Shown here: positions 37,526 through 46,770 of the stretch, one piece after another
Position numbering within the stretch: the stretch's first letter is position 1
Layout of the letters: the number at the start of each line of letters is the position of its first letter
Assembly: GCF_000287055.2 (NCBI RefSeq)
Contig: NZ_AJYQ02000119.1
Location: forward strand, 47,057-111,056
Length of the DNA stretch: 64,000 nucleotides
Direction: 5' to 3'
Source of the DNA: Vibrio genomosp. F10 str. ZF-129
GTDB lineage: Bacteria; Pseudomonadota; Gammaproteobacteria; Enterobacterales; Vibrionaceae
Made by a program: the position numbers and the translations under genes
Notes under the pieces: model-generated
The model's input: the letters and a program-made list of their open reading frames with translations, nothing else
Told to the model about the DNA's origin: nothing
Database searches by the model: none

Positions 37526-39619
37526 TTAATTCCCGACCGCCTGCACAATTCGTATTTGTTTCTCATCTGGAATCTCTTGATAAGACAGCACCCTCAATGA
37601 AGGGATGGTGTTCTTAACAAATTTCGCTAGGGTTGAGCGCAGAACACCAGACGTCAATAATACCGCGGGTTCACCTTTCAATTCTTGTTCTTGAGTCGCT
37701 TGGCTTAAAGAGCTTTGTAGTCTTTCTGCTAATCCAGGCTCTATCCCTGCAGACTCTCCCCCTGAGGCTTGCATTGTCTGATGCAATATTTGTTCCAGCT
37801 CAGGAATTAAAGTAATCACCGGCAGCTCAGGCTCTATACCATTGATTTCTTGTACAATTAATCGTTTTAGTGAAATTCTGACCGCTGCAGTCAAAATGTC
37901 AGGTTCTTGACTCTTACTCGAATACTCGGACAAAGTTTGAACGATGGTCCTAATGTCGCGAATAGGGATAGCTTCATTGAGTAAGTTTTGTAAAACCTTA
38001 ACGACTGTACCTAGCTGCAATTGATCGGGGACAAAGTTTTCAACCAGTTTCGGCGCACTTCGTGACAGCATTTCCATGAGATTCTGAACTTCTTCATGGC
38101 CAATCAGTTGTGAAGCATTATTGGTTAGCAGCTGACTCAAATGCGTCGCCAGTACTGTGGATGAATCCACAACCGTATAACCTAGCGCCTGAGCATGCTC
38201 ACGCTGTTCTTCGCGAATCCACACGGCTTCTAAACCAAAAGCAGGGTCAATGGTGTGTTCACCTTCAATCATCCCATAAACTTGCCCAGGGTTAATCGCA
38301 AGCTCTTGATCTGGCCTAATTTCTGCTTCTCCGACCGCAACCCCCATTAGAGTAATTCGGTAACTGTTTGGGGTTAATTCTAGATTATCGCGGATATGGA
38401 CAGCTGGAATAAGAAAACCGAAATCTTGAGATAGCTTTTTACGTACACCCTTGACGCGTTCAAGAAGCTCGCCCCCTTGATCACGGTCGACTAATGGAAT
38501 CAATCGATACCCGACTTCTAATCCAATAATATCAACGGGCTGAACATCATCCCATGACAGCTCTTTGGGCGCAGAGGTTTCTTTTTCTGTTGTTGCTGGC
38601 AGTTTGGCGTCTTCTTTAGTTTTTTTCTGTTTACGTGTGATGAGGTAAGCACTTCCCCCTGCAATGGCTGCCAGTAATAGAAATGCAAAATGTGGCATTC
38701 CTGGTACTACTCCCATGACAGCTAAGATGCACGCGGTTATGGTCAGTGCCTTGGGGTTGTCAAACATTTGGAAGACGAGCTGTTGGCCCATGTCTTCGTC
38801 TGTGTTTTGACGTGTTACCATCATAGCCGCACCAATAGACAGCAACAGAGACGGTATCTGTGCTACCAGGCCATCACCAATAGTCAATAGCGTGTATATT
38901 TCTATTGCTTGGGAAAAACTCAGATCATACTGCACCATACCTATCGACAATCCACCGATGATATTGATGAATAGGATCAAAATACCAGCGATGGCGTCCC
39001 CTTTCACAAACTTTGAAGCACCATCCATTGAGCCATAGAAATCGGCTTCTTTAGTCACTTCAAAACGGCGTAATCGAGCTTGGTCTTGGTCAATCAACCC
39101 TGCATTCAGGTCTGCATCAATTGCCATTTGTTTACCTGGCAAAGCATCGAGTGTAAAGCGAGCGCTTACCTCCGATATACGACCTGCACCTTTTGTTACA
39201 ACCATAAAGTTGATGATCATCAAGATCAGGAAGACAACCAAGCCGACAGCGTAGTTTCCGCCAATCACAACGTTACCAAACGCTTCGATCACTTTACCAG
39301 CCGAACCCGGCCCTTCATGACCATACAATAAAACGACACGTGTTGACGCTACATTGAGTGCTAGACGCAGCAATGTAGCGATAAGGAGGACGGTAGGAAA
39401 GGCAGCGAAATCTAATGGCCTACGGGTGTAAACTGTAACGAGTAAAACCACCATCGACAATGCGATGTTAAACGTAAATGACAAATCGAGAATAAACGCC
39501 GGAATCGGCAATACGATCATGCCCAACGTTGCTAACACCATTATCGGTGCACCTATCGCTGGTAGGCTACGTTGAGGAATGGCTGGGAGTTTATCCGCGA
39601 ACGGTAGAGTAAATTTCAT
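37526..39619 (-). CDS. flhA: Flagellar export gate protein FlhA
   Basis: 697 residues with eight N-terminal membrane segments (to about 320) and a large cytoplasmic domain. The family motif EVSARFTLDALPGKQMAIDADLN (in part) and the FHIPEP-region equivalent are present. It forms the nonameric gate of the flagellar type III export apparatus. It is the first gene of the long flhA-to-DUF2802 operon, with a sigma-54 promoter 59-74 bases upstream. Confidence 0.97.
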   Translation of the reverse strand: MKFTLPFADKLPAIPQRSLPAIGAPIMVLATLGMIVLPIPAFILDLSFTFNIALSMVVLLVTVYTRRPLDFAAFPTVLLIATLLRLALNVASTRVVLLYGHEGPGSAGKVIEAFGNVVIGGNYAVGLVVFLILMIINFMVVTKGAGRISEVSARFTLDALPGKQMAIDADLNAGLIDQDQARLRRFEVTKEADFYGSMDGASKFVKGDAIAGILILFINIIGGLSIGMVQYDLSFSQAIEIYTLLTIGDGLVAQIPSLLLSIGAAMMVTRQNTDEDMGQQLVFQMFDNPKALTITACILAVMGVVPGMPHFAFLLLAAIAGGSAYLITRKQKKTKEDAKLPATTEKETSAPKELSWDDVQPVDIIGLEVGYRLIPLVDRDQGGELLERVKGVRKKLSQDFGFLIPAVHIRDNLELTPNSYRITLMGVAVGEAEIRPDQELAINPGQVYGMIEGEHTIDPAFGLEAVWIREEQREHAQALGYTVVDSSTVLATHLSQLLTNNASQLIGHEEVQNLMEMLSRSAPKLVENFVPDQLQLGTVVKVLQNLLNEAIPIRDIRTIVQTLSEYSSKSQEPDILTAAVRISLKRLIVQEINGIEPELPVITLIPELEQILHQTMQASGGESAGIEPGLAERLQSSLSQATQEQELKGEPAVLLTSGVLRSTLAKFVKNTIPSLRVLSYQEIPDEKQIRIVQAVGN

Positions 39620-39677
39620 AGAATCGCTAGTAGCCCAAATTGAAAAACTGGCTTGATTTTAATAAGTTCAGTCGTGA

Positions 39678-39693
39678 TGCAAGATTTAGTCCA
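39678..39693 (-). promoter_or_regulatory. Sigma-54 promoter of the flhA operon
   Basis: On the minus strand, TGGACTAAATCTTGCA has the invariant -24 GG and -12 GC exactly 10 bases apart, and a full TTGCA. The start would be near 39667, about 47 bases before flhA. Control by RpoN with FlrA is known for this operon in Vibrio. Confidence 0.75.
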
Positions 39694-39795
39694 TTGAACA
39701 CGTCAAAATTATGACTTAACTTTTTATTGTCATTATAGGCCCAGAACACGTTAACACGAGAGTTACAGGCCATTTGGTCATCACTCTAGATACGT

Positions 39796-40260
39796 TTAAC
39801 GATGGATATTCCAGAGCAATTTTCCGTTTTGTTTCGATTCATTAAACTCAATGCAAGCGAGCCCTGAGGTCGGGAACATAGGAGGCGCAATGTCGGTTGC
39901 AAATTCAGCGGTTAAGTAGCTCACGAGGGGTAAGTGAGAAACCAATAAAATCGACTCTATATTCTCGGCCCCGATTAACGCATTGACATAGTCAAAGACC
40001 TGATCTGATTGACCATAAGGAGTTATATCATCACAGGTTTCAACATGCGGACTCGAAAACTCTGAGCTTATGGCCTGCCATGTTTCCTGCGCTCTTAAGT
40101 ATGGGCTAACCAATACTTTGTCGAATTGAGAAAAGCCCTTCTCACAGCACGCTTTCGCAACATTGATTGATGCAGAGCGCCCACCAGCGGTAAGCGCTCT
40201 CTCTGCATCCGATGCGGCAAAGTGCTCCGCTTCGCCGTGGCGCATAATAAAAACTTTCAT
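39796..40260 (-). CDS. sixA: Phosphohistidine phosphatase SixA
   Basis: 154 residues of the histidine phosphatase superfamily. The RHG motif is at the start (MKVFIMRHGEAEHF, H8), and the second catalytic His is in LLVSHLPLVSYL. SixA removes phosphate from His in HPt domains; in E. coli it acts on the nitrogen PTS protein NPr. It is a single gene upstream of the flhA promoter, and divergent from the M16 peptidase gene. Confidence 0.92.
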   Translation of the reverse strand: MKVFIMRHGEAEHFAASDAERALTAGGRSASINVAKACCEKGFSQFDKVLVSPYLRAQETWQAISSEFSSPHVETCDDITPYGQSDQVFDYVNALIGAENIESILLVSHLPLVSYLTAEFATDIAPPMFPTSGLACIEFNESKQNGKLLWNIHR

Positions 40261-40532
40261 TTTAAGCTTCCTAACAATTTTTTTGGGCTAACCGATAACA
40301 CGTTAATGGCAGTCTGTTGCTGCTCTATTCGTGCCCGTGAATTATGGATAATTATATCAAGTGCATTGCCAAACACTCTGCTTTTTCTAACAATCTATTG
40401 AAATCCGAGACTTAAGTAACGTTTATAGTGACTTCTCGTTGCTCTAAGTTTGCAGGAGGCGATTTCAAGGCTCATACTTAATGCAATTTATTACCATTTT
40501 AATATTTACGTCCCTCGAAACGGAGTTTCATC

Positions 40533-43310
40533 GTGCATTTAAGCCCAAATGATACCAATACTTATCGCTATATTACATTGTCTAATGGGTTAAGAACTCT
40601 GCTTGTCCACGATCGCAATGCTCAGAAGTCAGCGGCAGCGTTAGCGGTTCAAGTTGGGCACTTTGATGACCCTGATAATCGTGAAGGCTTGGCGCATTTT
40701 CTCGAGCATATGCTATTTTTGGGCACAGAGAAATACCCTAAGATTGGTGAGTTTCAAAGCTATATCAATCAACACGGTGGAAGCAACAACGCATGGACGG
40801 GAACTGAACATACCTGCTTTTTTTTCGACGTCGCGACCAAAGTGTTCGAGCAATCACTTGATAGGTTCAGTCAGTTCTTTACTCACCCTCTCTTTAATCA
40901 AGAAGCCCTCGATAAAGAGCGGGAAGCGGTTGATTCTGAATATAAGCTTAAACTGCAAGATGACGCTCGACGGCTTTACCAGGTGCACAAAGAAACGGTG
41001 AACCCACTGCACCCATTTTCTAAGTTTTCAGTCGGAAATATCGACACGCTAAGCGATAAAGAAAGTGCCTCTATCCGGGATGAGATTATTGCCTTCTACC
41101 AAGATCATTATTCCGCGGATCTTATGACGCTAACGATGGTGGGAAGCCAATCTCTCGAAGACCTTGAATCATTGGCCCGTGATAAGTTTTCAGCGGTCAC
41201 GAACAATCATCTGCAAGGAAAACAAATCTCTATACCTTATGTCGGTGACAACAGCACGGGCATCTGGGTGCAAGTTGAGCCGGTAAAAGAACTTAGAAAA
41301 CTGACCATCGCCTTCCCTTTGGATAGTATTGATCAGTATTACCAATCTAAGCCATTGTCTTATTTAGCGCACCTGCTCGGGTATGAAGGTGAAGGCAGCT
41401 TAATGTTGTCACTCAAAGAGCAAGGCTTAATTACCTCACTATCGGCAGGTGGAGGAGTGAGCGGTAATAATTATCGAGAATTCACGATCAGCTGTACATT
41501 AACACCCGATGGGCTAAGCAACACCGACCTTATTGTTCAATCTATTTTCCACTCAATTCGTATGATTGAAAACGATGGCTTTGCTGAATGGCGATACAAA
41601 GAGAAACAAGCGGTGTTAGAGTCAGCGTTTCGTTTTCAAGAGCCGACGACACCTCTCGATCTAGCCAGTCACCTTGTTATCAACATGCAACATTACGACG
41701 AGCAAGATGTTGTTTACGGTGACTACATGATGAATCACTACGATGAGCCTCTGATCCGTTCGTTTCTGGCGAAGTTCACTGCCGAGAATGCGCGTATCAC
41801 CATTGTTGCCAAAGGAGGGGAATACAACAAAGTTGCAAAGTGGTATCACACCCCTTATTCGGTCAGCACCATAAGCCAAGCGCAGTACAAACTTTATCGT
41901 ACTCCCTTGCAGAATTGCACTTTGACATTACCTCCAAAAAACACCTTTATTTGCTACGATTTGGATCCCCAACCCGTCGAGGCAGAAAGTGATACCCCTG
42001 AGGTAATTGAGCAGCTAGAAGGCTTTACGTTGTGGCACCTACAAGACAGCCAATTTAGAGTCCCTAAAGGGGTCATTTATGTCGCTATCGATAGCCCTCA
42101 TTCGGTTTCATCTACACGAAACATAGTGAAAACGCGTCTCTGCGTAGAAATGTTTTTGGATACCTTGATGAAAGAAACTTATCAGGCAGAGATAGCAGGG
42201 ATGAGCTACAACCTCTACTCCCATCAAGGTGGTGTGACGTTATCTATATCTGGCTTTAGTCAAAAACAGGCAGATTTGCTGGGCATGATTCTTTCCCAAT
42301 TTGCCGACAGGAAATTTAATCCGGATCGCTTTGAATCAATCAAACAACAGCTCTTACGAAATTGGCGGAATGCTTCGCAAGACAGGCCCATTTCCCAACT
42401 TTTCAACGCTATCACGGGTATTTTACAACCTAATAATCCACCCTATTCAGCGCTCATCGAAGCCATTGAAACCATCGAGGTCGATGAACTGGCAAAATTT
42501 GTTGACGATATTTTGAGTGAATTGCATGTCGAAATGTTTGTCTATGGCGATTGGACCCGACCTGCGGCTCTCAAACTGGCGGACACATTGAAAAATGCGT
42601 TACGTGTCAGTAATCAATCTTATGAAGAGTCATTGCGACCACTCGTCATGCTTGGAAAAAATGGTACCTTTCAAAAAGAGGTCACATGCAATCAAGATGA
42701 TTCTGCTGTCGTTGTTTACTACCAATGTGAAAACACACATGCCAAGAGTATTGCTCTGTATTCACTGGCTAACCACCTTATGTCTGCAACATTCTTTCAT
42801 GAGATTCGAACAAAGCAACAGCTTGGCTACATGGTAGGCACTGGAAACATGCCGCTTAATCGCCATCCAGGCATTGTTCTGTATGTGCAATCCCCCAATG
42901 CTGCCCCCATTGATTTAATCAGTTCAATTGACGAATTTCTCAATGCTTTTTATATGGTGCTGCTTGAACTCAATGAATATCAATGGCACAGCAGTAAACG
43001 AGGCCTTTGGAATCAAATATCAACACCCGACTCAACCCTTCGCGGGCGAGCACAACGGCTTTGGGTATCGATCGGCAATAAAGATACCGACTTCAACCAA
43101 AGAGAAACCGTGCTTCAAGAACTTAAAGAATTAACGCGAAGTGATATGATCCGTTTCGTTGTTAATGAGCTAAAACCTCGAACGGCTAACCGACTCATCA
43201 TGCACACCCAAGGCAATGCGCATCATGAAGAGGACGCTCTGGATCTTGGACAGGAAATTGGGTCTATCAGTGAGTTTCAATTAAGACCAAGAGATTGCAA
43301 TTTGGGTTAA
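40533..43310 (+). CDS. M16 family zinc peptidase (insulinase/pitrilysin type)
   Basis: 925 residues, the full length of a four-domain pitrilysin. The inverted zinc motif is HFLEHM (H55, E58, H59), with the third ligand Glu in the EREAVDSEY segment. The later inactive domains include YSLANHLMSATFFHEIRTKQQLGYMV, the typical second-half sequence. No signal peptide is seen, so it is cytoplasmic, unlike periplasmic E. coli PtrA. The start is GTG with GGAG 7 bases before. Substrates are not known. The stop shares bases with the converging yecM-like gene. Confidence 0.92.
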   Translation: MHLSPNDTNTYRYITLSNGLRTLLVHDRNAQKSAAALAVQVGHFDDPDNREGLAHFLEHMLFLGTEKYPKIGEFQSYINQHGGSNNAWTGTEHTCFFFDVATKVFEQSLDRFSQFFTHPLFNQEALDKEREAVDSEYKLKLQDDARRLYQVHKETVNPLHPFSKFSVGNIDTLSDKESASIRDEIIAFYQDHYSADLMTLTMVGSQSLEDLESLARDKFSAVTNNHLQGKQISIPYVGDNSTGIWVQVEPVKELRKLTIAFPLDSIDQYYQSKPLSYLAHLLGYEGEGSLMLSLKEQGLITSLSAGGGVSGNNYREFTISCTLTPDGLSNTDLIVQSIFHSIRMIENDGFAEWRYKEKQAVLESAFRFQEPTTPLDLASHLVINMQHYDEQDVVYGDYMMNHYDEPLIRSFLAKFTAENARITIVAKGGEYNKVAKWYHTPYSVSTISQAQYKLYRTPLQNCTLTLPPKNTFICYDLDPQPVEAESDTPEVIEQLEGFTLWHLQDSQFRVPKGVIYVAIDSPHSVSSTRNIVKTRLCVEMFLDTLMKETYQAEIAGMSYNLYSHQGGVTLSISGFSQKQADLLGMILSQFADRKFNPDRFESIKQQLLRNWRNASQDRPISQLFNAITGILQPNNPPYSALIEAIETIEVDELAKFVDDILSELHVEMFVYGDWTRPAALKLADTLKNALRVSNQSYEESLRPLVMLGKNGTFQKEVTCNQDDSAVVVYYQCENTHAKSIALYSLANHLMSATFFHEIRTKQQLGYMVGTGNMPLNRHPGIVLYVQSPNAAPIDLISSIDEFLNAFYMVLLELNEYQWHSSKRGLWNQISTPDSTLRGRAQRLWVSIGNKDTDFNQRETVLQELKELTRSDMIRFVVNELKPRTANRLIMHTQGNAHHEEDALDLGQEIGSISEFQLRPRDCNLG

Positions 43311-43945
43311 GCCTGTTCGGACTCAACAATCTTTTTCAAAGAGTGGGGGTGAAGTTTGATACACACCCCTTTCCATTTAAACGCAACCGTAGGGTTATTC
43401 AACCTTTCCCCTTCACCTTTAGGGCTTGATAGTTTGATGCTGACTCCGCTCTCTTCCAGTTGATGATATTTGGCCTTAAATTCAGGGAATTGGTGTTTTA
43501 GATCCGCTAAATAGGTATCGGCACTCACTGCATCACTCGCTACAACGAATTCGACGTGCTCCCACGTTTGTTCTGGATACACTTTACCCTCGGCAGGATA
43601 AGGTAACTCCAAACATTCAATTGACCAATCCAATGCTCTCAATGGCGCATGAAACTCGATAACAATGATCGGCCTGCCATTGATCGAGGCTTGCGATAGC
43701 ACCTTCCCTTCTTTTTGCCATTCAGCATGCGCTGTTCTTGCTAGCTCTGGGTCATTGATTCGCATGGCAATGTGATCCGCTTGATGTTGAGTCAGATCCA
43801 GTCGCAAAATAGAACCCAACTGGGTAATTTTCTGCATAAACTCTTCAAGTTTCGCTTTCATTTGAATAGGCGCTAAGTTCGCTTCGGTAAGGCATGAGGA
43901 CATTGTAAGGGTTCCAAAACATTGATTTCGCCATAATACTATCAA
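43307..43945 (-). CDS. yecM: VOC-fold protein, YecM type
   Basis: A YecM-family protein of up to 212 residues. Segments such as DHIAMRINDPELA, VIEFHAPL, WEHVEFVV and SIKLSSPKGEG match the VOC-like metal-binding fold; His and Glu in DHIAMR, IEFHAP and WEHVE are likely ligands. Function is unknown. The start could be the ATG at 43903 (MSSCLTEANL), which looks closer to the family length; neither start has a good Shine-Dalgarno. In E. coli yecM is also next to argS, as here. Confidence 0.82.
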   Translation of the reverse strand: MIVLWRNQCFGTLTMSSCLTEANLAPIQMKAKLEEFMQKITQLGSILRLDLTQHQADHIAMRINDPELARTAHAEWQKEGKVLSQASINGRPIIVIEFHAPLRALDWSIECLELPYPAEGKVYPEQTWEHVEFVVASDAVSADTYLADLKHQFPEFKAKYHQLEESGVSIKLSSPKGEGERLNNPTVAFKWKGVCIKLHPHSLKKIVESEQA

Positions 43946-44137
43946 TAAGGCGGTTAAAAGTGGACAAATTCCCCGTTAACTCTCTATATGATTGCCTATA
44001 AAGTTGCTATTATGAGCGCCAATTACAGAACAATAGAAGTTACGCGTTTAAGCTCAATGCCCGAACTGACAGTCCGAACCGATCGCCAGAACTTAAATGC
44101 CTAATTTTGCAATTCCAATGAATTGAAGGAAACCCGT

Positions 44138-45871
44138 GTGAATATCCAAGCACTTATTAATGACAAAGTATCTCAGGCTCTAGAAGCCGCTGGCGCACCT
44201 GCAGGCTCTCCTGCTGCTGTTCGCCAATCTGCAAAACCACAATTTGGTGACTACCAAGCAAACGGCGTTATGGGCGTTGCTAAACGACTAGGCACTAACC
44301 CACGAGAATTTGCTCAAAAAGTATTGGATGTTCTAAACCTAGACGGTATCGCTTCTAAAGTTGAAATCGCAGGTCCAGGTTTCCTAAACATCTTCCTGGA
44401 TGCAGCCTTCCTTGCAAAACAAGCAGACGCAGCGTTGGCTGATTCTCGCCTTGGTGTTGCAGTCGCAGAAACACAAACCATTGTTGCTGACTATTCTGCG
44501 CCAAACGTTGCGAAAGAAATGCACGTTGGCCACCTTCGTTCAACTATCATCGGTGATGCGGTTGTTCGTACTCTTGAGTTCTTAGGTCACAACGTTATTC
44601 GTGCTAACCACATCGGCGATTGGGGGACTCAATTTGGTATGCTTATCGCAAACCTTGAGCGCGTTCAGGCTGAGTCTGGCGAAGTTTCAATGGAGCTTGC
44701 TGACCTTGAAGGCTTCTACCGCGAATCTAAAAAGCTTTACGATGAATACGAAGAGTTCGCAGTTAAAGCTCGTGGCTACGTTGTTAAGCTGCAAAGCGGT
44801 GATGAGTTCTGCGCAGAGATGTGGAAGAAGTTGGTTGACGTAACAATGATTCAAAACCAGCGCAACTACGACCGTCTAAACGTGTCTCTAACACGTGATG
44901 ACGTAATGGGCGAAAGCATGTACAACAGCATGCTACCGACTATCGTTGCAGACCTAAAAGAGCAAGGTCTTGCTAAAGAAGATGACGGCGCACAGGTTGT
45001 ATTCCTAGACGAATACAAAAACAAAGACGGCGACCCAATGGGCGTTATCATCCAGAAGCGTGATGGCGGTTTCCTTTACACAACCACCGATATTGCTTGT
45101 GCGAAATACCGTTATGAAACATTGGGCGCGGATCGTGTACTTTACTTCATCGACTCGCGTCAACACCAACACCTAATGCAAGCTTGGACTATCGTTCGTA
45201 AAGCTGGTTACATTCCAGAATCAGTGTCTCTTGAACACCACGCGTTCGGCATGATGCTAGGTAAAGATGGTAAGCCATTCAAAACTCGTGCTGGCGGTAC
45301 GGTTCGTCTTGCTGATCTTCTTGATGAAGCCGAGGTTCGTGCAGCGAAGCTCATTGAATCTAAGAATCCAACGCTAGCAGAAGACGAGAAGAAAGCCATC
45401 GCAAACACAGTAGCAATGGCCGCGGTTAAGTACGCAGACCTTTCTAAGCACCGTACTACAGACTACGTGTTCGATTGGGACAACATGCTTGCGTTTGAAG
45501 GCAACACTGCACCGTACATGCAATACGCTTACACTCGTGTTGCTTCGGTATTTGCTAAAGCTGGCGTTTCTATGGACTCTCTTGAAGGTGAAATCAAAAT
45601 CACTGAAGAGAAAGAGAAAGCCCTTATCGCGAAACTTCTACAATTTGAAGAAGCGGTACAGTCTGTTGCTCGCGAAGGTCAGCCGCACATCATGTGTAGC
45701 TACCTGTTCGAACTTGCGGGTCAATTCTCTAGCTTCTACGAAGCATGCCCTATCCTTGTGGCTGAAGACGAGACAGTTAAGCAAAGCCGTCTGAAGCTTG
45801 CTGCACTCACTGCGAAGACTATCAAGCAAGGTCTATCGCTTCTAGGTATCGATACTCTAGAGCGCATGTAA
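44138..45871 (+). CDS. argS: Arginyl-tRNA synthetase
   Basis: 577 residues, class Ia. The N-terminal additional domain ([19 protein letters not shown]) is followed by the HIGH equivalent HVGHLRS, the Rossmann core and the DALR anticodon domain ending in DTLERM. It charges tRNA-Arg. The start is GTG at 44138 with AAGGA 7 bases upstream, which matches the V. cholerae length; an in-frame TTG lies at 44123. It is a single gene ending in a strong terminator. Confidence 0.97.
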   Translation: MNIQALINDKVSQALEAAGAPAGSPAAVRQSAKPQFGDYQANGVMGVAKRLGTNPREFAQKVLDVLNLDGIASKVEIAGPGFLNIFLDAAFLAKQADAALADSRLGVAVAETQTIVADYSAPNVAKEMHVGHLRSTIIGDAVVRTLEFLGHNVIRANHIGDWGTQFGMLIANLERVQAESGEVSMELADLEGFYRESKKLYDEYEEFAVKARGYVVKLQSGDEFCAEMWKKLVDVTMIQNQRNYDRLNVSLTRDDVMGESMYNSMLPTIVADLKEQGLAKEDDGAQVVFLDEYKNKDGDPMGVIIQKRDGGFLYTTTDIACAKYRYETLGADRVLYFIDSRQHQHLMQAWTIVRKAGYIPESVSLEHHAFGMMLGKDGKPFKTRAGGTVRLADLLDEAEVRAAKLIESKNPTLAEDEKKAIANTVAMAAVKYADLSKHRTTDYVFDWDNMLAFEGNTAPYMQYAYTRVASVFAKAGVSMDSLEGEIKITEEKEKALIAKLLQFEEAVQSVAREGQPHIMCSYLFELAGQFSSFYEACPILVAEDETVKQSRLKLAALTAKTIKQGLSLLGIDTLERM

Positions 45872-45899
45872 TTCCCTTCGGGTTACAATGAATAAATAC

Positions 45900-45931
45900 A
45901 AAGGTTGATGTGAGAGCATCAACCTTTTGTT
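45900..45931 (+). terminator. argS terminator
   Basis: AAAGGTTGATG pairs with CATCAACCTTT around TGAGAG, followed by TGTTTTAT, 28 bases past the stop. Confidence 0.9.
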
Positions 45932-45977
45932 TTATCTAACGTATACTGAATTCAAGAAATCGAAATGGATAATAATA

Positions 45978-46406
45978 ATGAGCTTTGAACTTCACCCACA
46001 ACTTGCGAAAGACACCACGCTTATCGGCGAATTTCCACTGAGCTTCGCACTCCTTCACAAAGACAGTGCTGTGCCTTGGGTTATCTTGGTACCAAAACGT
46101 GCCAACCTCAAAGAGTTGCACCACTTACCAATGAAAGAGCAACAGCAGTTCCTACATGAATCTCAGGCGGTCAGCCAAGCACTTGAAGCCACGTTCCAAC
46201 CAGACAAATTGAACCTTGGCGCACTGGGTAACATGGTGCCACAACTGCACATCCACCATATTGCACGCTTCAAAGACGACATTGCTTGGCCTGGCCCAGT
46301 ATGGGGAAATACAAAAGGCGAACAGCGCAGTGAAGAAGATCAAGCCGCTATCCTGACTCGTATTCAAAACGTTTTATCGCTTAGTTCTATTTTCAAGAAA
46401 GCATAA
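45978..46406 (+). CDS. HIT-family hydrolase
   Basis: A 142-residue HIT-like protein. The histidine motif is NMVPQLHIHHIARF and WPGPVWG follows, as in a group of proteobacterial HIT proteins whose third His is replaced. The family hydrolyses nucleoside phosphoramidates or related compounds; the substrate here is unknown. I chose the ATG at 45978 (MSFELHPQL); an upstream start at 45927 would run back into the argS terminator. Confidence 0.85.
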   Translation: MSFELHPQLAKDTTLIGEFPLSFALLHKDSAVPWVILVPKRANLKELHHLPMKEQQQFLHESQAVSQALEATFQPDKLNLGALGNMVPQLHIHHIARFKDDIAWPGPVWGNTKGEQRSEEDQAAILTRIQNVLSLSSIFKKA

Positions 46407-46463
46407 TTCGACTTCATCTCATTGAGCTTTAAAGAAAAATACTTCAGAAAAGACACATAACAA

Positions 46464-46492
46464 AAAGCCGCTTATCTTAGATAAGCGGCTTT
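46464..46492. terminator. Bidirectional terminator between the HIT gene and feoC
   Basis: AAAGCCGCTTATC pairs with GATAAGCGGCTTT around a short loop, flanked by A- and T-rich ends. It lies between two converging genes. Confidence 0.88.
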
Positions 46493-46539
46493 GTAATTTT
46501 CTAATCTCGCCTTTTTCAACGAGAGTCTGAAGATCTGAA

Positions 46540-46770
46540 CTACATCATCACGTTAAGCGACAAACCATCTTGTTTGCTGATGGTGTAGCGAATACGCGTT
46601 GTATGACCATGCATATTCGTATCGACCAAGCGAGAAACTTTCCCTTTCTTGACCCACACACTCAGCATCGCATCGACGCCATCTTCACTCATTCCAAACT
46701 TTGCAGCGAGCTCTTTACGAGCCGCAACCCCTTGGCTATCAATGTATTGATGAAGTTCAGTTAAAATCAT
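46540..46770 (-). CDS. feoC: Ferrous iron transport protein FeoC
   Basis: A 76-residue winged-helix protein (MILTELHQYIDSQGVAARKELAAKFGMSEDGVDAMLSVW, in part). The Fe-S cysteines of some enterobacterial FeoC are absent; no Cys is visible. It binds the cytoplasmic part of FeoB and is needed for the large Feo complex in V. cholerae. Its start overlaps the feoB stop by 4 bases. Confidence 0.9.
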   Translation of the reverse strand: MILTELHQYIDSQGVAARKELAAKFGMSEDGVDAMLSVWVKKGKVSRLVDTNMHGHTTRIRYTISKQDGLSLNVMM

